Assembly: GCA_035222895.1 (NCBI GenBank)
Contig: JAVYIG010006808.1
Coordinates: 1 to 64,000, forward strand
Direction: 5' to 3'
Length of the DNA stretch: 64,000 bases
Source of the DNA: Strongylocentrotus droebachiensis
Taxonomy: Eukaryota; Echinodermata; Echinoidea; Camarodonta; Strongylocentrotidae
Shown here: piece by piece, positions 35,674-47,600 of the stretch
Layout of the letters: each line of letters opens with the position of its first letter
How positions within the stretch are numbered: the stretch's first letter is position 1
Program-made: the position numbers and the translations under genes
The notes under the pieces: generated by a model
Told to the model about the DNA's origin: nothing
The model's input: only the letters and a program-made list of their open reading frames with translations
The model's database searches: none

Positions 35674-38600
35674 CTGGAAAAGAGAAAGAGAGAGAGAGGC
35701 AGAGAGAGAGAGAGAGAAAGAGAGAGAGACAGAGACAGAGACACAGAGAGACAGACAGAGAGAAGATGATAAGTGAAGCGAACAGGAGGTAGAGTAATGA
35801 GTAAGTGAATGATCGCTAAATGAAAAGTTTGAATTGATTATCAAGGGATTGTTGGGTGTTAAGCCCTCTTAAAATAACAACGTTTAGCTCAGATGTCGGA
35901 ACTCGACATAAACAATTTCGACAGAAAATATTGACGTTGTGCTTTTATGTGCATGTCGAATGGTCATGAAAGTGATTTCAATCTTTTTGTTTTAACTTGG
36001 ACTTTGACACAGCGAGCTGCTGATATCCTGCAAATGTTTCCATCAACGAATTTATTTTTTTGTGGATATACTCCTTTATTTATAGTTCTAAGAATCACTA
36101 TGACGGCTGTTTTCCGATATAATTTTCTACTTCCAATTTTAACTAGTTTATTTAAGAAGTAACGTGTAAAATATCTTCGATAGTATCACATAAAGTCATT
36201 ACAATGACCACATGTGCCGGGGATCGAAAGTTATACTTTTATTCTAGTTTCAAATGAAACCAATATCACGGACTGACAATTAAACCCTCTCCGAAAATAA
36301 TTATAAAAATAATAAGAATAAATGTACGTCCATTATTCCTCTTTTCAGGATGTACTGTAATATAAGCTTGTACAAAATGAAGATTGATATGCTAAATAAA
36401 AATCATACCTGCATCCTCCACGGCCATCTCTAAATCCATAACCTTCTTGCTGTCTTCCTTGATCCAGCGTACAGGTCCAACAGATAGATCCCTCATCTGA
36501 CCTGAGGTAGCCCCTCTCCTCCGGCGGGCCATGCTTGCACAGGGTGCACACTCGCCACTCGTGTCGCTGTTTCCGCAGATAGCAACTGTACAGTGCAGGT
36601 AGATCTACATGGAGGGAGGGAATATGACCAATTTGTTCTAGGTAGTTTTGTAGTCGAGACCTTTCCGGGGCCCCGTCTTACAAAGAGTTGATATCAATCG
36701 CAACTTATTTGCGCATGATATAAATCACAACTATGTACATAATTATGAGAAAGAAGACTGCAAACTTGCGATTGATTGAAGGACTTTACCAATCGCAACT
36801 CTTTGTAAGAAGGGCCTCTGGGGTCCCGACAGTGAGGACAAATTCCTCTGTAGGACATGCATTTAGGTTCAAGGCATGGCCACACAGAGGATTTTTTTCT
36901 TCTGTTGGGGGTCGGGGCAAAATGCAATGAATTATTGATAATGTTTTTGTTTGTATTTGTGGAGCGGCCCCGTACCCTAGCCCCCGCTGCGTACAGTCAT
37001 GATTCAGTGAATCAGTGGCTATTAAAACAATGGCCTCGTTACTGTGAGGCCCCAGGATCAGAACCATGTCGATTTACGATATTAGTGCCCTTTTGTGAGG
37101 CATTAGGTGGGCTTCATTTATCTGTATATAGAATCCTAACAATAAAGATAATCATTAAGTCTAGCCTATTTCTGTCTTCTAGTTGGCGTAAAGGCGAAAT
37201 CAGCTTCAACTCGTAGACGATCGCACAACTGAAATAAATTCACCACGATTCAGAGCCGAAATACGTTTGATCGTCCCCTGACATTGTGATTTTATTATTC
37301 ATTTAAGTATTCCCATGTTTACATTTTCAAGTCGATTGCTATTAAGATTTGTTTCCATAGTCAACATACCTGACTAGTATCGATGTAGGTAAACCCTGAG
37401 AGACTGAATGCAGCTAGTCCACTCATTCCCAGGTCGTGGCGCATAACTGTCTGTTCTACTTGACATCTAAATTCGGACAGAACGAGATACAAGAAGAATA
37501 AGCAAAACACAGCCCTGTAAAATAAAAATTAATCGATATTGTATCTCCCAATTGGTTTTAGTTTATTGTACCTTACCAAGCATTGGTTCTATCTGTAACA
37601 TAACATTCATTATAAGTTGCTAGTTATTGTAAAGTTACCATCCAGTAAAGGAGATATTATTAATTTTTGAGATAAAATCAACTGTAACTTTGAAGTTTAC
37701 ATTGCCCTGGAATGTTTTTGAAATGTTATGGAGCAAGTCATTGCATTTGCCCTTTTTTTGCTTTTTGACTTTTCTTTCGGCCACCCGTAGTATAAAGCAA
37801 TTGATGGTTTGAGACATTATCAAGATTTAACCACCTTTGTCAAACGTGTTTCTGAGCTTTCAACGAATTGCCGTGAGATAGCTAGATGGCGTCCAAACTA
37901 GAGTCTATAGCACCTCAAAATAAACGTGGTCTTTGATCTTACAATTACATTTATAAATTAATTGAAATTGTTTGATTACCTAGTATAGTAGTAAGAAACA
38001 AGGGTCTTTTGCTAGGTTAAAGATTCATCAAAATGATAATAAATCGACTCGATGGCGACCAAAAGCGTACTCACTGCACATAAATCGGTACATGGGACTA
38101 CACACATGCAATATGCAGGAAGGTTTAGTCACAATTTTCCAGCTATTTCTCGCCATATTTTGAATATTAAGCAAATATTAATCGACTACGAGGGTATCCA
38201 TTGCCCAAGTAAACGAGGTTAATATTTGTTTTATATCCCACATCGACAATAAGGTCTATTTAAAGTGAATTTTACATAATAATAAGAACTGATTCTGCAG
38301 ACAGTTTAGCTTCAGCTAGATTTTACAAAGCGCAACATGCATACATGTAATACAGTTGATGCGCGCTCATTTGACATTGACATTGACTTTGACATTTCGC
38401 GTAACCTACTTTGCTATCCGCATTCAATGGGCAAGTGGGGTAGCAGCAAAAAATTACTTTACAATAAGTACTATCTCGACCTGAGATCGGTAGATAGTAC
38501 TTGTCTATACCTTTTTCGTGCTCTGTACAATCGCAATGCAAACAACTATACATGAGGGATATAATAGGGAATATCGTACCATCCACGTACGGGAGTAAGC

Positions 38601-41600
38601 ATTGCCATTGAACGATACATGAGTTTGTGAAAGAGTAAGCATTGCCATTGAACGATACATGAGTTTGTGAAAGAAATAAATTGCAAAAATGGGGCATTTA
38701 GCTATTCATATGTAAATGAGCATTTTAATCTTATAGAGTCAAATTACAACAATGAAACAAAAACTATCACGAGTAACAGTAAAGGGGAGGCATGTTCACC
38801 ATGCTTGTCAACAATCATGCAGTCCTGAGACTACAGTTGATATCCAGAGCTCCATTCTCCTCATTATTATTTTAATTACTGAAGAAGAATATCTTACAGG
38901 TGCGCGCGTGTTCATTGAGATTTGAATGGTTACTTGCTCTATTTTTGCCATTTTTCTTAATCAGACCGTCTAACGGTTAAGTGAATGTGCCCAATTATGC
39001 ATTGAAGTTCAAAACTTGAGTTTAATTGATGTTGGTAGAGTATTAGTTTCCCTGTAATTTCATATATCATTTTGGCATATTCTTTGTACTGATCATAATT
39101 ATTAACATTTTGAACAATAAAGAGTGTCCACTTTTTGTTGTTTGCGGAGTGTATTTTTTGTTTGTTTAATACCAGACATATTTAAAACTTTCACTGAACG
39201 GAATGTAAGAGGAGACTTACCCATCCGTTATCAGGTTGTATCTCCTGCTGTCTTCGGGGTCAGTCGTTGGGGTCGTCCAGCAAGAGTCGATGACCACTCG
39301 CTGATCGGCGGCGGTCGTGGCTTCCACAGCAAAGTAGGCTCTCTGGTTAACGGGTACGTCGGTGGCGGACGAGTTGACTTTTGTCGTAAAAGTGTCGTCG
39401 GTGTACATTGCAAAGCCGAACGTTCCACTTCTAAAAAAATAGAAAAAGAAATTCGTGATTTTGTTTGTTTATAATTATTTTTGTTGTTGCTTAGAGACAT
39501 AAAATGTAAGCGCTCTAAAATGTATGTTTGTATATTAATCAACAAACCATAACAATTTGATTTCCCTCCGTCCACCCCTCCCCCCCCCTCTCTCTCTCTT
39601 TCTCTCTTTCATATAGCCAGATTTACAGTGGCCTCTAACGATGTAAACCCCTTTTTAACAATAATGAAATTTAAAATGCGAAAATCATGACTGCGCAAGG
39701 GATAATGCCTTAAGTTTAACATGCTTTTACCCCCTTTTCTGTTATAAGCCATATCCCTGAGTACTGTGCTGAACAACCCCAGCACTAACGACAAAGTAAC
39801 CGAGACCTTCCTATCTGTCTGTGAGAGTCCATATCTCTGAGGGACTGCTGAACAACCTAGGTGCTGCCCAGGCTGGGGTAACCGAGACATCTTTACCTGC
39901 AAGAGCCATATGCATTACTCCCAGCAGTAGTAGGTTTATGCTCCGAGGGAATGCTGAACAACTTCAGCGCTACTCATAGCAGAGTGACCGCATTCGAGAC
40001 CTTCTTACCCATACTAGCTCGCATCCCTGAGGGATTTCTAAACAACCCCGAACGCTGCGCAAAGCAGAGTAACCGTATTCGATACATCCTTACTAGTCAG
40101 TGCCGGTCTCTCTGCAGGACTGCTGAACAACCCTAGCGGTGCTCATAGCTGAGTATACAAATAATACACAGCAGTGAGGGCATTAGTAACAATTACCCAC
40201 ACAAGGTACCTTTGGAACAGTCGGGGGGCGATAGCCGAGGGTGTTTGGACTGTTTTGAAGGTACCGAGTGTGAGTAATTTTACTAATGTCCTCATCAAAG
40301 GATGTGTATTATTTGTTTCATAAGATTATGTTTTATTTGTTTTATATATATAAAATGATGTTTTTTATAACATGATTTTACCAATGACCGGTCATTATCA
40401 AAATTACGTGTTAGGCAAAATAAATGCCTAGTCACGTGTACGCTCTCAACCAATCATTTTGATTAGGATCCATGTCATTATCTTATAATAACATTTCATA
40501 TACCACGTTACCCTCTATCTTTGATGGACTGCTGATCAACCTGTCCAGTATTTGCTAATGGCAGAGTAAGCAAGATATTCTTACACATAAGAGCCTGTAT
40601 CACTGAGGGACTGCTGAACAACTCCAGCACTGCCGACGGCGGAGTAACCGTATTCCAGACGATGTACGCGCTCGTAGAAACAGGTAATGGGAAAGGACAC
40701 AGTGATGTCACGGGAAACAATGTTACCGCTATTTTTCCCGTTGACGATGCGATTCTTGTATACGTCTAAGTCACCATCCTCCTATGGTTATGGAGAAATT
40801 ACACAAGACAAAATGAATTAATAAATTACGGATAATCGTTTCCGTGAAAATGTTGGTTGATTTCGTTTGTAAGCATTTTCTTGATCCTTTATTCCTTAAG
40901 TTAAGGTGCCCAAACGGTGAAAAAGAAAGGAAACCATGAAAGTTCTTATCCGATACGAAATTCAGGACAATAGAGAATAAATGTATAATAAATGGAAATT
41001 ATCATTTTTCCTCGTATAATCTAGAAAAGTTTTTAAAAGCCTTCGTGCATGACTAAATTAAAATTTCACCTCTTGAACCTTAATGCTGACACCACTGCAT
41101 TTTTAATATGTCATGCTAAAAACTAACGGTTAGGACCTGTAATGATATTATATTGTGAGAAAAAAATAATGTTTGGAGGCAATCCAGTGTAAAGTGTACG
41201 GCTTTAAAATGATCAAATTGAAAAGACATTGACTCGACTTTGTTAAAATCGCATGCGATGAAAAAGAAACTGATATATATATATATATTAAAGACACATG
41301 TGTCTTAATATAACTTTGGTTTCAATTTTCAGCTATTTTTCGGCAAAATGTTTATCAAATATGAGGGCATTTGTCGAACCATTATTTTTAGGGGACGTTT
41401 CTATTACGATATCCTTCCAGACTGACTTTATAATTAAATGAAAAAGCTCAAAATTGGTTTCACTTTGATCAGAACCCACCCTCGCTTTTGATAGTTACCT
41501 CTTTGGTTGTTCCACATTGGTCAAACATAGTTGTGAAAACGATGTTGTCTCCTTCGACTACACCAGTACATGTCGGGTCGTCTTCAAACCTGATGACATC

Positions 41601-44600
41601 CCCTGCTAGGTCAGGCAAGATAGACCGATCGATCGTTACCCGGATGGAGTCACTCCTGCACTCCAGACGGACGCTGCTGTTGGTGACTGGACGAGGAGTC
41701 TCTATGGCAACCATTACAAAATATGAATTTTCTATGAATGTCAAAATAGTCTAAAAGAGAGAGGAGGTGAAAATTTAACTCATAAGTATGTGGGTAGCCC
41801 TGAAAAGGACTGTTTAAATTGAAAGAGAGGTCTTATTTTGGGTTTCGGCCTATGGAGGACTTCTTGGTATTGTATGAATAAAGGTAAAGCAATTTAGAGG
41901 AGTTCTTTCATGAGAGGAGATCTGAGAAGGACTACAGGTAATGAATATGAAGAGCGATCAAGGCTCGACGTTTCGAACAGATTGTTCGGGAAAATGTTTG
42001 TTTGATATAACATGATAGCTTTCCATTTGAAAACTCGTGTCGGTATTGCTAATTCTCAAGACAGCCCTTGTTTCGAATAATAATTAAATGACATATTATG
42101 CCTTCGGAGAAATATGAAACAAAATTAAACTTGAATCATGAAGTTTTGTTTCAAGGCAGTATTAGAACTCACATTCATTTGTTATCTTAGTGACATAGGA
42201 ATCCTTGCTTTTACCGTTACATGTAGGCACGTTGCTACTCCATGATCCGTTGTTGCAGCGCATCATAGAAACACCAACCAACGTAAAGTTTGTGTTGCAT
42301 GTAAACGATACTTCTGCATCATGGTTGTAGTCGTTTCCAACGGCCATGCCGTTAGCCGGAGAGCCGGGATCTGTGCAGTCCACTTTGGTTTGGGGAAAAA
42401 AAGTCCAATAACAAAATATATCATTTTCTAATAGATAAACTAAACTTCCCGCAGTGTACATGATGCTAATGTTCAACGCCACCAGTGTTTCAATAATTAC
42501 CATTGCGATGAGTAAACTTGTCATCAATAATTCACGTTCGATCATGTATTTACAACTGCCAATAATGGGGGGGAGGGGGCAAAAGCTACATTCCCGCCAA
42601 TTGGGTGGTTCTTATTTTTTTCTCATGTCTAGCTGTTTCACCCTAGAATTTTTTTCTTTCTTCTTCACCCATTCTCTTCTTTCTTTAATACTCTCTTGTT
42701 TTTTTCTCTCAGTGTTGTTTGACAAGTATTTATGCGCTGTGCCCGTCCGGTCCCTACCCCTCCCCATACTGACACCATCAAATCTGGAGCAACCCATTTA
42801 CTTACATGGTTGAATGCATTCAAAATTTGGGACACTCCACACGCCGTCACGGCAAGTACCCGTCACATCGGGGACGGACAAGACGCCGGACTCACAGGTA
42901 AACTGGATATCTGTTTTGTCGTAGTAGGTGGGTATAGCTGGGTCGGCCACGGCAAATTCAGGAGGGGTATAGCTGGTGGCTGTGCAGTTCGCTGAATTTC
43001 GAAATAAGATAACAAGCATGTATTTTAAATTTATTTTCTTCTTCATTTTCTTCTTTTTCATTGCAATTTATTTCATTCGATTCATCGTTATGTTTAATCT
43101 CATTTCGATTATGTTTATTTCATTACTTTTTTAACATTAAACAACACAATTATATTGTACTTACCATAACAAGAAGCAAACGGGCTCGGTAATTCGCCAT
43201 CGTTGCACACCTGGACACCGCTGGTACTCCCGAGGGTTATTTCGTTGTAATGCCGTCCAGCATCGCATTGGAACTCAATACTGGTCTGATGGTCAACTAA
43301 TTGTCCCACTGTTAGGCCGTTTCCAAGGGTTGAGGAATTGGTGTTAGGTATGGTGCACTTCTCTGTACCATGTGTAAATTCGGATCGATATGTTAGATTA
43401 TTATTTTTTTCACATTATTTGGAAGGCTTTGATTATAACAATAATAATAATAATAGTACGTCCACCTATAAAATGCTACTAGTATATGAATTGACTAAAC
43501 TGCGCTTAAAACAAATCATCCTATTATTACCCTGGCTGTATAGCTGAGCCGCCATAAGGCGCTAAAGCATTCAAGGAATTTCTTACTACCGGGTACCCAT
43601 TCACTTTACCTGGGTGGAGAGTGGCAAATGTAAATTAGTGTCTCGCCAAATGATATCAATGCACCATTAGCGAGTAATACGAATTAAATTGACAATAATA
43701 ATTGTGTTTACCCAGGGAAGCTTCAACAGTTGCCAGATACCCATTTACCCATTTACACCTGGGTGGAGAGTGGCAAACATTGATTGACGTCTTGCCAAAG
43801 GACATTGGTGCCGGGTTGAAATTTTAACCCTCAACCCGTGAATTAAGAGTCGAGTCAATGAACCATATTACCAGCTGGTCACCTTCGTGTCAAATGCCAA
43901 ATCAAATCGAAGACATTAGCAATACGAGTCTGACGTCACTACGATTCTGAGCCGATTTACCTCTTCCTCCTCCAAGAAAGTTTGTATTCGATCGAATTTT
44001 AGAATCTATTAACTCAAATAGCTATTGAGATACTCGATCATTAAAGCCCCATTGTCCTACTTGTAGCTACTTGCTCTCTCTATTTAGAAAACTTTCCCAA
44101 TCGGTGCCTGTTGGTCCCCCATGATCCTATTTTTCTTATGTTAGTTGAGAGCTGAGTTATTGAGATAGCCACCTGTCAGTGACCTCGCTGTGTGGTCTAA
44201 TCCCTTTTGGCCCAGTAGTATTGACGGTCTTTAATATCTTACACGCGTGAATGATCACATCATATGCTATTGGAAATTCTCCCAAACTCGGATCGCAGTC
44301 GGATTGTGTAGTGTACCATGAGTTACGATCGGCACACAACTAGCTGTCAGTAGAATTTGTCCAATGTATTGAGAATTAAACAAATTACAACCATTTTCGA
44401 TGTTAACGAGAACTTGAAACTCACACAAGCTCAAACATATGTGGAGAACATTTGTTGGAATTACTCTTTCAGAAAGTTAGTTTGGCACATACATTGCAAT
44501 AAATTGTTATTAAACGGTAATCCAGTCTTTTTCCTAAGTTCTTTGGTATAAAAACAAAACAAATACTAAGAGAAATAGAATGAAGACAATTTGGAATAAA

Positions 44601-47600
44601 TTGCATTAATAATTAGGGGGTTATATTAATGTTTTAAATATGAAATTGGCAATTTGGTCAGTGGACTGTGAGGTTCTCATGAACAACTTTCCCGTTTGTC
44701 GTTTTCCTGTTTGGGGCACTTCCCAAAATATAAGCCATTATGGAAAGCATAATCATTATTGTACCTCTAAAACGAAAAGACCCCTTGATTCATATATTTG
44801 GATTAACAAACAAAAGTTCTGTAATTTTCTGTGTTGAAACAAATTGAAAAGTTATCCAGCATTACGCGTCACAGTGACATAACCGATTCAGCCAATTTAA
44901 AGTGCACATACGTATAGTGATTACAGCTTTAAATTAAAAAAAAATCAATTCTATTTTGATCAGTTTGCTTCTCTGATTTTAAACTTTCTTTAAATCCCGT
45001 ATGTACAGTACTTGTTTGGCCAGGAGGGATTAGACCACCCAGCGCGGTCACTGACAGGTGGTTATCTCATCAAGTCAACTCTCATTTAACATAAGAAAAA
45101 GGGGATCATGGGGGACTAGCGGTCACCGATTGGGCATTGTTTGCTACATAAAGGGCGCAAGCAGCTATAAGTAGTGCAGTGGGGCTTTGATAGTGGCTGG
45201 TCGAGATTGAAATTGTCTTTAAAGTAATCTTACGGTAGCAAGCGGGAGGGGTCGGCGACCATGCTCCGTCGCGGCACGTGGAGGCATCGGTACCGGTCAT
45301 GGTAGTAGTGGCGTCGTCACAGGTGAACTGCGCAATTGTACCGTCTTCGTAGGTATCCTGTTCGGGAGTGATAGACACTGTGGCATTGAGGTTTGGTCGG
45401 GTACACGAGCCTGCGTTAAAAAAAGATAATAACTTGAAATTAGTTCTTTCTAAGCAATCAGAGGGTGAACATTCTTTTTTTGTTGGTATGCTTTCACTGG
45501 CTTTCACTGGCTTTCACTGGCTTTCACTGGACCAATTTCTTGTTCTTCTTCTTCTTCTTCTTCTTCTTCTTTTGACCTATGTCAGACTAACCTCTTCAGT
45601 GATAAGGGTAATAGGTTAAGCGATTGTATAACATTTTCAATCCCAGTAGGCTATTTGTTAAAATAAAATAAAATATGGTAATTAACTTTTTTTTTAAACG
45701 AGACTCTGAATGAGTCAACGTAATCGAAATTGGGGCTGGTATTTAAATTGGTTTCAGGGAAACCTAACCAGTCACACCAATATTTGGAAATAAATGATAA
45801 AACAATACAAGACAAAACAAGAAAAATAAAGGAGCAAGAATATATTTATCTAAGAAGATAGGCCCAGTAATAAGATTAGAATCGGACGATAAAAAATGCA
45901 TCGACATCTCATTTCTAATACCATTTTTTTTTATTGAATATGAAACATTTTAATATTCGATATCTAACCATGAACGCCCTTTTTGAAGATGAAAAAAAAG
46001 GAAGAAAATTATTCCACTTATCTTTTTTAATGGAATAATAATTATATTCATGTTTGTTTCCTATATCGATTTTTTTCCAATTTTTTTTCACTGATCTGTC
46101 TATTTCAATAACCACCTGATATCGAATTGTACTTTTCGTTTCAATCTCCTTACTTCCTTTGCATCAATTAATACATTTACCCTCATTGCACACGCGGCAT
46201 TAGTTGCGCTTATCAAAACACCATTAGCTCAAACGTCCCCAATTCAACGCAACGTAAGCCCTTGTCATTTCACTTGTGTACAAGGTCACTCTCACACGTG
46301 CGTCAAAGTCTCTGACGCACTACTGCGTCAGGCAAATCACGCCTCGTGTGCAACGAGTACAATGTGTGTATACCTAAGCATCTAGGCGCTGGTAGACTCC
46401 ATTCCCCACTAGAGGCGCAGAACGCAGAATTAGCTCCAACTCTCTTATAGCCATCGTTGCAGACATATTGAATTGTCTTGAAGAGACTGTAGTCATCTCC
46501 CGTTGTATTACCATTAGTAGGAGTATCAGGTACGGGACACCCGCTAGCAGCTTCACAAATAATAGATTGGATAATTGTTAGTGATACCGTTACATCAATG
46601 TGGGCGCTATATAAATGTTTTGTGCATTTCAACTCCCTCTAATACTGCTACTACTTATATTACTACTAATACTACTAATACATAATAGAAATATTAATTA
46701 TGACATACCTTCATAGTAATATCATAAAACAGCATTTACACAATTTGAGATACGAGTAACCCAATCGTAATGTTTAAAGACAATAAATGTTAAACTTGTT
46801 GACTATAGGATTCCTTTCATTCCAATATGTTTCGGCCTACTATCCAATAGTCACCCGGTTCCCGTAGGTAATGTATAGCAGTTGAGGGTAATGACTAGTT
46901 GTTTGGACTAGTGTCTTGTCGATCTGGCTAGTGTATTCGATTTACCGCCGAACCGACTCCAGACCGGACCCAACCGATTCTCGTCCCGGTTTAATTTTAT
47001 TACTATTGTTTGTTTTGTTAGTTTGTTATAAATTATGTACAATTTTCTTTATGAGAGAAATGAATAAAAACCTATGAAAAAAAAATTGAAACGGATCATT
47101 GTTTTTCGGTTTAGTCGATCTGTTGTCTCGTTGGTGTGACTACGATATCCGCTGGACCCACTTTAAATCCACTTTAAATCGACTGCAAATCGATCTAATC
47201 TTTGCCATTCGTTGGGAATGTAGTATTTTGTGCACATACCGAAACACGACACGGTAGGATTTGCGATAGTCCAGTCCCCATCGCTGCATTCAAGTGAATC
47301 AAATCCAAGCAGAGTCCCGGAGCAGCTAATCATTGTGCTTGCGGTTCCGGCCACACATCCGGATGGGTCATAGGTGATTTCTCCTGCATCAGCCGCCCCT
47401 TCCAGAGGGTATCTGTTAATGGTCGTTGTGTCACAAGCTGTCGTGTCTGTAAACATGGTAGAAGTCAAACGTAGAATCAGAGCCAATGATTCAATCAATA
47501 TTCTCATCCCGGTAAAATTGATAATTGATTTATTGGTTTCTATAACATCATTTCATAAATACATATCGACGTTTACATTTTAACTATTTACATCTCACAT

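Larger units (their letters stand above)
43363..45233 (-). other. Gene B intron 5
   Basis: A phase 1 intron of 1.9 kb. It contains (AAT)n at 43438-43456, two partial copies of a CTGGGTGGAGAGTGGCAAA repeat (43585-43870), and two MITE copies in opposite orientation (44044-44234 and 45005-45190). 44235-45004 has no recognised feature. Confidence 0.65.

Noticed and set aside
40508-40720. A 70-codon minus-strand frame reading VWNTVTPPSAVLELF across the end of gene B exon 10
   Set aside because: It is in the wrong frame. The ZP frame through ITCFYERVHRLEYG continues as YSAVGSAGVVQQ and splices at GTAAGA in phase with exon 11.
41469-41498. Alternative donor GTGGGT extending gene B ZP-N by 15 bases
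   Set aside because: It would end in phase 1 and put exon 10 out of frame, creating a stop; GTAACT at 41498 keeps phase 0 as in genes A and C.
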